From assembly GCA_900543755.1 (NCBI GenBank), contig UQSP01000008.1:1-56613 (forward strand): DNA of 56,613 bases. The letters run 5' to 3'. This stretch comes from an uncultured Eubacteriales bacterium. Lineage in GTDB: Bacteria; Bacillota; Clostridia; Christensenellales; Pumilibacteraceae. Each line of letters begins with the position of its first letter. Position 1 is the first letter of the stretch. Below, piece after piece: positions 27,401 to 34,606 of the stretch. The notes beneath the pieces were generated by a model. It ran no database searches. It saw only the letters and a program-made list of their open reading frames with translations, and was not told where the DNA came from. The position numbers and the translations under genes were made by a program.

Positions 27401-27633
27401 ATTATGTTTTTCAGTACCTCGGGGGTAAGCGGCTCGAGGTAAACTCTCGACGCCATTTCCTTGTCGGTCATTATGGTTGCGGGGTTGGAGTTTACCAGAA
27501 TTGTGTAAATTCCCTCGCCCTTAAGCGCGCGGCAAGCCTGAGTGCCGGCGTAATCGAACTCGGCAGCCTGACCTATCGCAATGGGACCGCTGCCTATTAT
27601 AAGAACTCTTTTGATACTGTTGTCTTTGGGCAT
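24430..27633 (-). CDS. carB: Carbamoyl-phosphate synthase large subunit
   Basis: The protein has 1,067 residues, full length. It makes carbamoyl phosphate from bicarbonate, ammonia delivered by CarA and two ATP. The paired halves each begin with the same signature, IGSGPIAIGQAAEFDYAGTQ (residues about 12-31) and LGSGPIRIGQGVEFDYCSVQ (about 560-579). Each half has an ATP-grasp fold (VRPAYTLGGTGGG and VRPSYVLGGQGME). The last 130 residues are the MGS-like allosteric domain that binds UMP or ornithine in relatives. It is the last gene of the pyr operon, 12 bases after carA. No arginine genes are near, so this copy probably serves pyrimidines. Confidence 0.97.
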   Translation of the reverse strand: MPKDNSIKRVLIIGSGPIAIGQAAEFDYAGTQACRALKGEGIYTILVNSNPATIMTDKEMASRVYLEPLTPEVLKNIIRKEKPDSILPTLGGQTGLNLACELAESGFLDEMGVRLLGTTVDSIKKSEDRELFKQTMEEIGEPCIDSVITHDVEGAVAFAAEKGYPVIVRPAYTLGGTGGGIAEDEASLRTICKTGLQASRVHQCLIEKCVSGWKEIEYEVMRDQSGNVITICNMENLDPVGIHTGDSIVLAPSQTLRDEEYQMLRSAALNIISALKICGGCNVQFALDTQSMKYAVIEVNPRVSRSSALASKATGYPIAKVAALIAIGYNLDEIVNGVTGKTYACFEPTLDYVVCKFPRWPFDKFTEANKTLGTRMKATGEVMSIGANFEAALLKAVRSLELNHYSLDSAKFNKMSKDKLFAQLTVKDDERLFCICAALRKGITVDTISEITTIDKWFLVKLKGIVELEEKIRREKTACLDKDFMKKIKRKGFSDRAIADFCGVKESEIRSLRESMGIFPAYKIVDTCGAEFEAVSPYYYSTYEEENEAAATGKKSIVVLGSGPIRIGQGVEFDYCSVQCIKAIKAAGYEAIIVNNNPETVSTDFDVSDKLYFEPLTPEDVISVLEIEKPAGVVVQFGGQTAIKLAKSVSDAGYKILGTTVESINDAEDREEFDKLLEKLHILRPKGKTVYTCEEALDAAHELGYPVLVRPSYVLGGQGMEIAYTDTEIREYMDIINVNIQEHPVLVDQYIAGKELEVDAICDGNEVLIPGIMEHIERTGVHSGDSISRYPSSFLGKTVDDIIDITKKLALGTKTVGLINIQFILKGEDIYIIEVNPRSSRTVPYISKVTGIPMVGLATRCCLGEKLENMGYGTGLYKKSAYYAVKVPVFSNDKIPELEISLSPEMKSTGEVLGIAPTVGEAILKGLYASGINMSKGGIFISVSNKSKQEALPLAKDLFDLGYKLYATSGTAAALRESGISAEEVGKLHECDDIERMIKSGSVKLIVNTPTKGRNTRRDGFRIRRLAVESGVTVFTSLDTVSAFVEALKVGKKDSELTPVALQDIGV

Positions 27634-27645
27634 AACTTTAACCTC

Positions 27646-28692
27646 TCAAAGCATTTTGGCAAACTTTTCAAACAGATACGACGTATCCTTGGGTCCGGGG
27701 CTTGCCTCGGGGTGGAACTGGACGGAAAAAGTCTTGCCGTCGTCGTATTCCATACCCTCGCAGGTGCGGTCGTTCCAGTTGACGTGGGAAAGTCTTCCCA
27801 CCCCTTTAAGCGAATCCGCGTCCACGCAGTAACCGTGATTCTGGCTGGTAATGTATATCCTGCCCGTTTCGAGGTCTTTTACCGGCTGGTTGGAGCCGCG
27901 ATGACCGTAGCGCAGTTTTACCGTGTCGCCGCCCTTGGCAAGCGCAAGCAGCTGATGACCCAGACATATTCCGAATATGGGTTTAGTCCCTATAAGTTTT
28001 TTAAGCTGAGCTATCTCAAAAACGTTGTCCTTGGGGTCGCCCGGGCCGTTTGTAAGCATTATGCCGTCGGGGTTATATTCAAGCACCGTTTCCGCCGTGA
28101 CGGAAGAAGGAAATACTTTGACCGTAAGTCCGCACTTTACCAGCGAGTCCACTATGTTGCGCTTAAGTCCGTAATCGATGACGGCAACCTTTTTGTCCCC
28201 GCCCTTGATTTCGTAAATTTCGCTTGCGGTAACCTCTTGCACAGGATTTACGATGCGGTAATTTTCCGCCGCTTTAATCTGCTCGGGCGTGGGATAATTA
28301 CGGCAGATAATGCCGTTCATGGTGCCGATGCTGCGCAGTTTTCTGGTAAGTGCGCGCGTGTCGATGCCGTAAATACCCGCTATCTTATGGTCCTTGAGAT
28401 ATTTGTCAAGCGTTTCTTCGCTGCGCCAGTTGGAAGGATATTCGCAGTAGTCGCGCACCACGAAGCCGCGCACTTTAGGTCCGTCCGACTCGTCGTCGAC
28501 CGAGTTTATGCCGTAGTTGCCGATAAGCGGATAGGTCATCGTAACTATCTGTCCCGCGTAAGACGGGTCGGTCAGAAGCTCCTGATAGCCGGTCATGCCC
28601 GTGTTGAACACCACCTCGCCTATAACGTCGGCGGAGTAACCGAAGCTTTCGCCCTCGAACACCGTGCCGTCGATTAAATAAAGATATGCCAT
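27646..28692 (-). CDS. carA: Carbamoyl-phosphate synthase small subunit (glutaminase)
   Basis: The protein has 348 residues. It releases ammonia from glutamine for CarB. The N-terminal domain (VFEGESFGYSADVIGEVVFNTGMTGYQE) is followed by the class I amidotransferase domain, with the nucleophile in GICLGHQLLALA (about 240-251) and the His-Glu pair in VQFHPEASPGP (about 322-332). AGGAGG lies 5 bases before ATG 28692. It sits between pyrE (9-base gap) and carB. Confidence 0.97.
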   Translation of the reverse strand: MAYLYLIDGTVFEGESFGYSADVIGEVVFNTGMTGYQELLTDPSYAGQIVTMTYPLIGNYGINSVDDESDGPKVRGFVVRDYCEYPSNWRSEETLDKYLKDHKIAGIYGIDTRALTRKLRSIGTMNGIICRNYPTPEQIKAAENYRIVNPVQEVTASEIYEIKGGDKKVAVIDYGLKRNIVDSLVKCGLTVKVFPSSVTAETVLEYNPDGIMLTNGPGDPKDNVFEIAQLKKLIGTKPIFGICLGHQLLALAKGGDTVKLRYGHRGSNQPVKDLETGRIYITSQNHGYCVDADSLKGVGRLSHVNWNDRTCEGMEYDDGKTFSVQFHPEASPGPKDTSYLFEKFAKML

Positions 28693-28701
28693 TTTTCCTC
28701 C

Positions 28702-29310
28702 TTACAGCGAGTCGCGGAAAGAAAGCACTTCCGACTGCTGAGACGCCGTGATGTAACCCGTTTTTACGGCAACTTCCAAAAGCGTTTCAAGGTCGCAAAG
28801 CGATTTGTAAACGCAATTATGACTTTTGAAATTGTCAAAGCCGCGCTTAATGTTGTAGGTGAATATGGACACGACTCCCAGGACTTCCGCGCCCGCTTCG
28901 CGCAACGCTTCCACCGCCTCCAAACAGCTTCCGCCCGTGGAAATAAGGTCCTCCACAAGCACGACCTTTTCGCCCTTGTCGAGTTTGCCCTCTATCCTGT
29001 TCTGCCTGCCGTGGCTCTTGTTTTCTCCGCGGACGTAACCCGCGGGAAGGTTCATGCGCTCGGCAACCATGGCGGCATGGGCAATTCCTGCCGTCGCCGT
29101 GCCGAAAACCGCCTCGGCATTTTTGAACTCTTTACGTATAAGCTCGGCAAGGCCGTCCTCGATTACGCCGCGCTCGTCGGGATAACTGAGAACTATGCGG
29201 TTGTCGCAGTAAATGGGGGATTTTATTCCGCTTGCCCAGGTAAAGGGCTGCTCGGGGCGAAGGTAAACCGCTTTGATTTTAAGCAAACATTCGGCTGCTT
29301 TCTTGTCCAT
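28702..29310 (-). CDS. pyrE: Orotate phosphoribosyltransferase
   Basis: The protein has 202 residues from ATG 29310, chosen because AAGGAG lies just upstream and the sequence MDKKAAECLLKIKAVYL begins like PyrE. A 34-codon upstream extension has no ribosome binding site. It joins orotate to PRPP. The PRPP motif is VVLVEDLISTGGS (about 117-129). The flexible catalytic loop region lies at RGENKSHGRQNRIEG. A 131-base gap separates it from pyrF, the only sizeable gap in the operon; I see no gene in that gap. Confidence 0.95.
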   Translation of the reverse strand: MDKKAAECLLKIKAVYLRPEQPFTWASGIKSPIYCDNRIVLSYPDERGVIEDGLAELIRKEFKNAEAVFGTATAGIAHAAMVAERMNLPAGYVRGENKSHGRQNRIEGKLDKGEKVVLVEDLISTGGSCLEAVEALREAGAEVLGVVSIFTYNIKRGFDNFKSHNCVYKSLCDLETLLEVAVKTGYITASQQSEVLSFRDSL

Positions 29311-29441
29311 GATATATCTCCTTGAAAATTGAATTCTTTTTCGGCGCGGCTGATTCAGCGGATTTTTTTGAACTATGCCTTTTTCCGCATTTAACTCTTT
29401 TTCGTCTTTCAATCCGCGTTTACGCCGCGATAAACCTTGCT

Positions 29442-30122
29442 TCAGGTAAACTCGCTGACCGCTCTAAGATAGGCTTTAAGCCTGTCCTCGGCGCCCGTAA
29501 TAGCCCTGCCCATGACGATATAATCGCTTCCCAGCTCCTTGGCTTTTTCGGGAGTAACGACGCGTTTCTGGTCGTCCGCGCTGCCGCCCGCGAACCTTAT
29601 GCCGGGAGTTACCGAAATAAGTCCCAGCTCTTTAATAACGGGCGCTTCAAGGGCGGAACAAACCACTCCGTCCAGTCCCGCTTCCGCGGCAGACTGCGCA
29701 TAACGCTTTACCGTTTCGGTCATGGGGACGTCTATCAGAAGCTCGTTTTTCAGCATTTCGGGCGAAGTGGAAGTAAGCTGGGTCACCGCGATGACCTTGG
29801 TTGACGGAGAAATTTCTTTGACGGCAAGCGCGGCTCTTTTCATCATTTCCTTTCCTCCCGCGGCATGAACGTTCATGATGTCCGTCTTTAAGGAGGCAAT
29901 CACCCTTGCGGCGGCCTCCACCGTGTTGGGAATGTCGTGCAGCTTAAGGTCGAGAAAAATCTTGTAGCCCTTGTCCTTAAGCTCCTTAACAAGGTCAAAG
30001 CCGTACCTGTAATACATTTCCATTCCTATCTTGAGATAAGGACGCTCCTCTTTAAGCTCGGTTAAAAGCGCGTCCAGTCCCGACCTGTCTTTGAAATCGC
30101 AAGCTATAATTACTTCACGCAT
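29442..30122 (-). CDS. pyrF: Orotidine-5'-phosphate decarboxylase
   Basis: The protein has 226 residues, a single TIM barrel. The catalytic tetrad region FLDLKLHDIPNTV (about 54-66) holds the Lys and Asp residues that speed decarboxylation. The C-terminal phosphate-binding segments are VTPGIRF and DYIVMGRAITGA. It makes UMP, the end product of the pathway. GGGAGG precedes ATG 30122, and the gene overlaps the end of pyrD by 13 bases, indicating coupled translation. Confidence 0.96.
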   Translation of the reverse strand: MREVIIACDFKDRSGLDALLTELKEERPYLKIGMEMYYRYGFDLVKELKDKGYKIFLDLKLHDIPNTVEAAARVIASLKTDIMNVHAAGGKEMMKRAALAVKEISPSTKVIAVTQLTSTSPEMLKNELLIDVPMTETVKRYAQSAAEAGLDGVVCSALEAPVIKELGLISVTPGIRFAGGSADDQKRVVTPEKAKELGSDYIVMGRAITGAEDRLKAYLRAVSEFT

Positions 30123-31030
30123 CTGTCTGTCCTCCCGATAACTGATTTAATGTCCTGTATCCCCGCTTCCGAAAGCACCGCGGGCAAATCTTCGATTATT
30201 TTTTTGCATATAAAGGGGTCGACCAGGTTTTTTGACCCCACCATGACGGCGGATGCACCCACCGACATAAATTCCAGAACGTCTTTTGCCGACTCTATAC
30301 CGCCCATTCCGATGACGGGAACGTCTACTGCCGACGCTACTTCGTGCACCATTCTGAGAGCGACGGGCTTGACCGCCGCACCCGACAGCCCCGCATGCGG
30401 AACGGCTGTTATCGCGCGGCCCGTTTTCCAGTCCACCGCCATGCCCAGCAGAGTGTTTATAAGCGTCAGTCCGTCCGCGCCCGCGTCCACGACTTTAAGC
30501 GCGATATCTTTTACCGAAGTGACGTTTGGCGAAAGCTTGACGAAAAGCGGCTTGCGGCAAACCTTTTTTACAGCCGCCGTTATTGCCGCCGCCTTGTCGG
30601 GGTCGGTGCCGAAAGCCATTCCGCCCGCCTTGACGTTGGGACAGCTGATGTTAAGCTCCACCGCGCAGACGATGTCTTCTTGCGAAAGTATTTCCGCCGC
30701 ACGGACATAGCTTTCTTCGTCGTGGCCGCCCACGTTAGCGAATACTTTTTTGCGATATACCTTTTTAAGCCGCGGAAAAACGTCTTTTACCACGTTTTCC
30801 GCACCGGGGTTCTGAAGTCCCACCGAATTGAGCATACCCGAAGGCGTTTCCGCAATTCTGGGCAAAGGGTTTCCGAATCGCGGCTCGAGCGTAGTGCCTT
30901 TTATGGAAAAAGAACCCAGAATATTTATGTCGTAAAGCTCGGCAAACTCCAGCCCGTAGCCGAAAGTGCCCGACGCGGGAATCACGGGGTTGTCGAGTTT
31001 AATTCCGCCCAAATTTACGCTTAAATCCAT
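30110..31030 (-). CDS. pyrD: Dihydroorotate dehydrogenase B, catalytic subunit
   Basis: The protein has 306 residues from ATG 31030 with AAGGAG upstream; longer readings overlap pyrK deeply. It oxidises dihydroorotate using FMN. The signature NISCPNVKAGGMAFG (about 126-140) carries the catalytic cysteine of the class 1 enzymes, and GLTLINTLLGM and GMGGIESAKDVLEFMSVGASAV follow. The adjacent pyrK marks it as class 1B, which passes electrons to NAD+. The start codon overlaps the pyrK stop by one base (TAATG). Confidence 0.96.
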   Translation of the reverse strand: MDLSVNLGGIKLDNPVIPASGTFGYGLEFAELYDINILGSFSIKGTTLEPRFGNPLPRIAETPSGMLNSVGLQNPGAENVVKDVFPRLKKVYRKKVFANVGGHDEESYVRAAEILSQEDIVCAVELNISCPNVKAGGMAFGTDPDKAAAITAAVKKVCRKPLFVKLSPNVTSVKDIALKVVDAGADGLTLINTLLGMAVDWKTGRAITAVPHAGLSGAAVKPVALRMVHEVASAVDVPVIGMGGIESAKDVLEFMSVGASAVMVGSKNLVDPFICKKIIEDLPAVLSEAGIQDIKSVIGRTDRCVK

Positions 31031-31755
31031 TATCGCATCTCCTTTGCGGTCATCACGGGTCCGTCTTTGCAAATGCGTTTTGACCCCAGTTTCGTTTTGC
31101 ACGAACACCCCATGCAAACGCCGAAGCCGCAAGCCATGCGCGCCTCGTAAGAAAGCTGTCCGTCAAGTCCCGTCTTTAACAGCGCGTTAAGCATGGGCTC
31201 GGGTCCGCAGGCGTAAAAGTAATCGAATTCATCCTTATTCATAAGCGCGGTGACGAAGCCTTTTTCGCCCGCCGAGCCGTCCGCCGTGGCGACGCGCGTA
31301 GGGGCAAGCGCGGAAAACTTATCGATATGATACATATCGGCGGCGGAATTGAACCCTGCAAGAACGGTTATGTTTTTACCCTGACTTTTAAGTCTTTTCG
31401 CCAAGCCGTAAAGGGGCGGCAATCCCACGCCTCCGCCCACAAGGGCTATTTTTTCCGCCGTGACGGAGTCGTCGAAACCGTTGCCGAGCGCGCAAAGTGC
31501 ACAAAGCGTTTCGCCTTTTTGCATCTTACTCATCTGCTTTGTGCCTTCGCCCACGACTTTGTATATAATCGTAAGCCCTTTTTCGTCATAATCGCATACG
31601 GATATCGGGCGGCGAAGGTACTTGCCCGAAAGCGCAATGTCGATAAACTGTCCGCTTTTTTCAAGCGGACTTGTGTCGCCTTCAAGCCGCATTTCGAAAA
31701 CCGAAGAATTAAGCTGAGCGTTTGATGAAATTGTGTAAATAACGTCTTTTATCAT
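31030..31755 (-). CDS. pyrK: Dihydroorotate dehydrogenase B, electron-transfer subunit
   Basis: The protein has 241 residues. A ferredoxin-reductase-like FAD domain (YLRRPISVCDYDEKG, residues about 48-62) is followed by an NAD domain (IALVGGGVGLPPLYGLAKRL). A C-terminal 2Fe-2S loop has four cysteines in MACGFGVCMGCSCKTKLGSKRICKDGPV. It carries electrons from PyrD to NAD+. Only one base separates it from pyrC, and its own ribosome binding site is weak, so it probably depends on coupled translation. Confidence 0.96.
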   Translation of the reverse strand: MIKDVIYTISSNAQLNSSVFEMRLEGDTSPLEKSGQFIDIALSGKYLRRPISVCDYDEKGLTIIYKVVGEGTKQMSKMQKGETLCALCALGNGFDDSVTAEKIALVGGGVGLPPLYGLAKRLKSQGKNITVLAGFNSAADMYHIDKFSALAPTRVATADGSAGEKGFVTALMNKDEFDYFYACGPEPMLNALLKTGLDGQLSYEARMACGFGVCMGCSCKTKLGSKRICKDGPVMTAKEMR

Positions 31756-31756
31756 A

Positions 31757-33031
31757 TTAAACCAACTGCCCGTTTGAAAGTTTTACGTTTCCGTCCACCA
31801 CTACGTCCGTGATTTTACCGTAAACCGTAAGCCCGTTGAAAGGAGTGTTTTTGCCTTTTGAAACGAACTTTGCGCTGTCCACGACGTATTGCGCATTCAA
31901 ATCGACAAGCGTAAGATTTGCCTTTTCTCCCTCGCGCAGTCTGCCGCTTACTTCCATAATTTCGCGCGGACGCACCGACATAAGACGGTTAAGGTCGGTA
32001 AGACTGATGAGCCCCGACCTTACCAGCACGGTATAGCTTACCGAAAAAGCCGTTTCAAGCCCGCTGATGCCGAACGCCGCATCGTCGTAAGTCGTGTTCT
32101 TGTCCGCAGCGGAATGGGGCGCGTGGTCGGTGGCGATTACGTCTATCGTGCCGTCCATTATGCCTTCTATTATCGCGGTGCGGTCGTCCTCCGTGCGGAT
32201 GGGAGGATTTACTTTGGTAAAAGTATCGAGAGTGCGTATGCAGTCGTCGTTAAGCGCAAAGTAATGCGGACAGGTTTCGGCGGTTACGCGCACGCCCTTT
32301 TTCTTGAAAAATCGGATAAGCTCCACCGCTCCGCGGGTGCTGACGTGGCAAAGATGCACGGGTACCGAAAAAGTTTCGGAAAGAATCATCTCCCTTGCGA
32401 CTGCGGCTTCCTCCGCGGCGCGCGTAATACCCTTAAGCCCGCATATATCGCTGTTTAAGCCCTCGTTTGCCACTCCGTCGCCCGAAAGGCTTTTATCTTC
32501 GCTGTGGGAAAGCACCTTAAGCCCCAAGGAGTCCGCATATTCCAAAGCAAGCCGCATGACTCTTCCGTCGGACACGGGCTTTCCGTCGTCGCTGACGGCA
32601 ATTACGCCCGCGGCTTTCATCGCCGCCATTTCGCTAAGTTCAGTCCCCAAAGAGCCTTTAGTAATCGCGCCCACGGGATAAACGTGAGCGTATCCCTCTT
32701 TTCCGGCGTGATTGATTATATATTCGGTAACCACTTTATTGTCGTTTACGGGGTTTGTGTTGGGCATACAGGCTATGTCGGTAAAGCCGCCGTTAACCGC
32801 CGCGCGCACGCCCGAAGCTATCGTTTCCTTACCCTCGAAACCGGGCTCTCTCAGATGCGCGTGCATATCGAAAAAGCCGTAAAAGAGGTGTTTGCCCGTC
32901 CCGTCGACGACCGTATCGGCGCCACGGTCCACCCTGCCTATTTTAGTGATAACGCCGTCCTTTATAAAGACGTCCGCTTCCTTAAGATTGTCGCGCACAA
33001 GCGTCGCGTTTTTGATGAGAACGGTTGACAT
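31757..33031 (-). CDS. pyrC: Dihydroorotase
   Basis: The protein has 424 residues of the class I amidohydrolase type. The zinc site is set by FFDMHAHLREPGFE (HxH at about 57-59). The bridging lysine or aspartate lies in the FTDIACMPNTNP region, and the final metal aspartate is in VIATDHAPHSAADK (about 304-317). It cyclises carbamoyl aspartate. The ATG directly abuts the pyrB stop (TAAATG), and its ribosome binding site AAGGAG lies inside the end of pyrB. Confidence 0.96.
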   Translation of the reverse strand: MSTVLIKNATLVRDNLKEADVFIKDGVITKIGRVDRGADTVVDGTGKHLFYGFFDMHAHLREPGFEGKETIASGVRAAVNGGFTDIACMPNTNPVNDNKVVTEYIINHAGKEGYAHVYPVGAITKGSLGTELSEMAAMKAAGVIAVSDDGKPVSDGRVMRLALEYADSLGLKVLSHSEDKSLSGDGVANEGLNSDICGLKGITRAAEEAAVAREMILSETFSVPVHLCHVSTRGAVELIRFFKKKGVRVTAETCPHYFALNDDCIRTLDTFTKVNPPIRTEDDRTAIIEGIMDGTIDVIATDHAPHSAADKNTTYDDAAFGISGLETAFSVSYTVLVRSGLISLTDLNRLMSVRPREIMEVSGRLREGEKANLTLVDLNAQYVVDSAKFVSKGKNTPFNGLTVYGKITDVVVDGNVKLSNGQLV

Positions 33032-33937
33032 TTATCCTAACTCCTTGCCGATAAGGCTTAATACCGCCATTCTTACCGCCAGTCCGTTGGTGACCTGCGT
33101 GTTTACCAAACTTTTTTCGCCGCCGAGTACGTCCGAATTTATTTCCACGCCGCGGTTTACGGGCCCCGGGTGAAGAACTATCGCGTCGGGCTTTGCGTAA
33201 GAAAGCAGTTTTTCGCTTATGCCCCACATCGCGTTGTATTCCTTAAGCGAGGGGAACATTCCCTGTTTTTGCCGCTCCAGCTGAATCCTGAGTCCCATGA
33301 CCACGTCCGCGTCGTAAACCGCGGCGACGGGGTCCGTCGTGACCGTGCAAAGCGAACCCATATCGGCGGGAAGCAACGTTTTAGGACCGCAAAAGGCGAC
33401 TTCCGCACCCAGGGTTTTAAGTCCCCAAAGGTTACTGCGCGCAACGCGGGAATGTTTTACGTCGCCGATAATCGCGACTTTAAGTCCCTCGATACGGCCG
33501 AAATGCTGCCGCATGGTAAAAAAGTCCAGAAGCGCCTGAGTGGGATGCTCGTTGGCGCCGTCGCCCGCGTTGACCACGGCGGCAGAGATGTTTTTCGACA
33601 AAAATAAAGGCGCACCGCTTTTCGAATGACGGATGACGACGATATCCGACGACAATGCGTCCAACGTCTTTCCCGTATCGATAAGCGATTCGCCTTTCTG
33701 CACGCTTGAAGTGGAAACGTCAAGCGAATTGACGTAAGCGCCGACGTTTTCGGCCGCCAATTCGAAACTCGTGCGGGTGCGGGTGCTGTTTTCGTAAAAC
33801 AAAGTAGTTACGCGCTTGCCCCGCAAAAAGGAACACTTTTCCCTTTTCAGTATAAGCTTTTTCATGTCTTCCGCAAAATCCAGTATTTCGTAAATCTCGT
33901 TTGCGGAAAGTTGTTTTATGCCCAGTAATTCTTTCAA
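33032..33937 (-). CDS. pyrB: Aspartate carbamoyltransferase catalytic chain
   Basis: The protein has 301 residues. It joins carbamoyl phosphate and aspartate, the committed step. The carbamoyl-phosphate loop STRTRTSFE is at about 51-59, HPTQALLDFF at about 132-141, and VLHPGPVNRG near residue 259. It starts with TTG 33937, seven bases after GGAGG; no ATG is nearby. No pyrI regulatory chain gene follows, so control is likely by the leader. It is the first gene of the pyr operon, placed directly after an intrinsic terminator (33954-33981). Confidence 0.96.
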   Translation of the reverse strand: MKELLGIKQLSANEIYEILDFAEDMKKLILKREKCSFLRGKRVTTLFYENSTRTRTSFELAAENVGAYVNSLDVSTSSVQKGESLIDTGKTLDALSSDIVVIRHSKSGAPLFLSKNISAAVVNAGDGANEHPTQALLDFFTMRQHFGRIEGLKVAIIGDVKHSRVARSNLWGLKTLGAEVAFCGPKTLLPADMGSLCTVTTDPVAAVYDADVVMGLRIQLERQKQGMFPSLKEYNAMWGISEKLLSYAKPDAIVLHPGPVNRGVEINSDVLGGEKSLVNTQVTNGLAVRMAVLSLIGKELG

Positions 33938-33953
33938 CGCCGTCCTCCGTTTT

Positions 33954-33981
33954 GAAAAAAAGCCGCCCTTTAAGGGCAGCT
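33954..33981 (-). terminator. Leader terminator (attenuator) of the pyr operon
   Basis: An 8-bp stem AGCTGCCC/GGGCGGCT (one G-U pair) with a five-base loop is followed by six further T. It ends just before the pyrB ribosome binding site and about 55 bases after transcription starts, so it must be bypassed for the operon to be expressed. Confidence 0.85.
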
Positions 33982-34040
33982 GTCAAAACAACTTTATGTC
34001 GGTTTGTCAATGAGTTAGTTATCTCTGCCCAAAGACCTTA
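33982..34040 (-). promoter_or_regulatory. pyr leader with competing antiterminator and anti-antiterminator
   Basis: GGGCAG (34030-34025) can pair with CTGCCC (33979-33974) in the 5' arm of the terminator, forming an antiterminator. The same GGGC is the loop of an early hairpin with stem GUCUUU/AGAGAU (34037-34022 region), which would hide it. The three structures exclude each other. The core CAGAGA recalls the PyrR-binding loop (CNGNGA), but the flanks do not fit well, so PyrR control is possible, not shown. Confidence 0.6.
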
Positions 34041-34043
34041 TCA

Positions 34044-34072
34044 ATTTTATCATAAACCGATAAAATTGTAAA
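34044..34072 (-). promoter_or_regulatory. Sigma-A promoter of the pyr operon
   Basis: On the minus strand the boxes are TTTACA (34072-34067), 17 bases, TAAAAT (34049-34044). Transcription would start near 34037, giving a leader of about 100 bases before pyrB. Confidence 0.75.
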
Positions 34073-34095
34073 GCGTTTTTCGAGGGGCGGAAATA

Positions 34096-34593
34096 TTATT
34101 TTTTTTGCGGATTTTTCGCGTATTTTTGCTTGAGAATTTCCGTAAGCGCGCGGCAGCCGGCCTCGATTTCGTCATAAGCGATATCGAACCTTCTCGTATA
34201 CCACGGGTCGGCTACGTCGCCGCCGGACGTAAAATCTTTCAGCTTGACGATTTTGCTTTGGGGGTCTTTTCCGAAAATTTCCAGCATACCCCTTATATTG
34301 CCTTCGTCCATTCCGATAAACAGGTCGTACTTACCGTAATCCTCTTTTTTTAAACGCACGGCGCGCCTTTCGTCAAATCGGACGCCGCGCCTTGTAAGCT
34401 CCGCCTTGGCGGGCGGATATACGGGATTGCCGATGCCGCCGACAATTTCCTCGTCGCTGACTGCGGAAGACGAAACCGTTACGAAATCGGAAATCCCGTT
34501 TTTGTCAAGAAGCGATTTAAGGCAGAATTCCGCCATAGGCGAGCGGCAGATATTGCCGTAACAAACGAACATAATTGCCGTTTTATCAACCAA
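34096..34593 (-). CDS. Low-molecular-weight protein-tyrosine phosphatase
   Basis: The protein has 165 residues from TTG 34593, supported by AAGGAG nine bases upstream. An internal ATG at codon 8 would also give a full domain. The P-loop VCYGNICRSPMAE carries the CX5R nucleophile motif (Cys11 and Arg17 in this numbering). The general-acid aspartate lies in VADPWYT (about 127-133). Such enzymes dephosphorylate tyrosine or arginine on bacterial proteins. No tyrosine or arginine kinase gene is in the window. It follows purL by 13 bases and is probably co-transcribed. A functional link with purine synthesis is not known to me. Confidence 0.9.
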   Translation of the reverse strand: MVDKTAIMFVCYGNICRSPMAEFCLKSLLDKNGISDFVTVSSSAVSDEEIVGGIGNPVYPPAKAELTRRGVRFDERRAVRLKKEDYGKYDLFIGMDEGNIRGMLEIFGKDPQSKIVKLKDFTSGGDVADPWYTRRFDIAYDEIEAGCRALTEILKQKYAKNPQKK

Positions 34594-34606
34594 ACTTTTA
34601 CGCTCC

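Noticed and set aside
24667..28677. Long plus-strand reading frames of about 590 residues opposite carA-carB
   Set aside because: They are antisense shadows. The minus strand encodes full-length enzymes with all motifs, and the plus frames have no ribosome binding site or recognisable domain.
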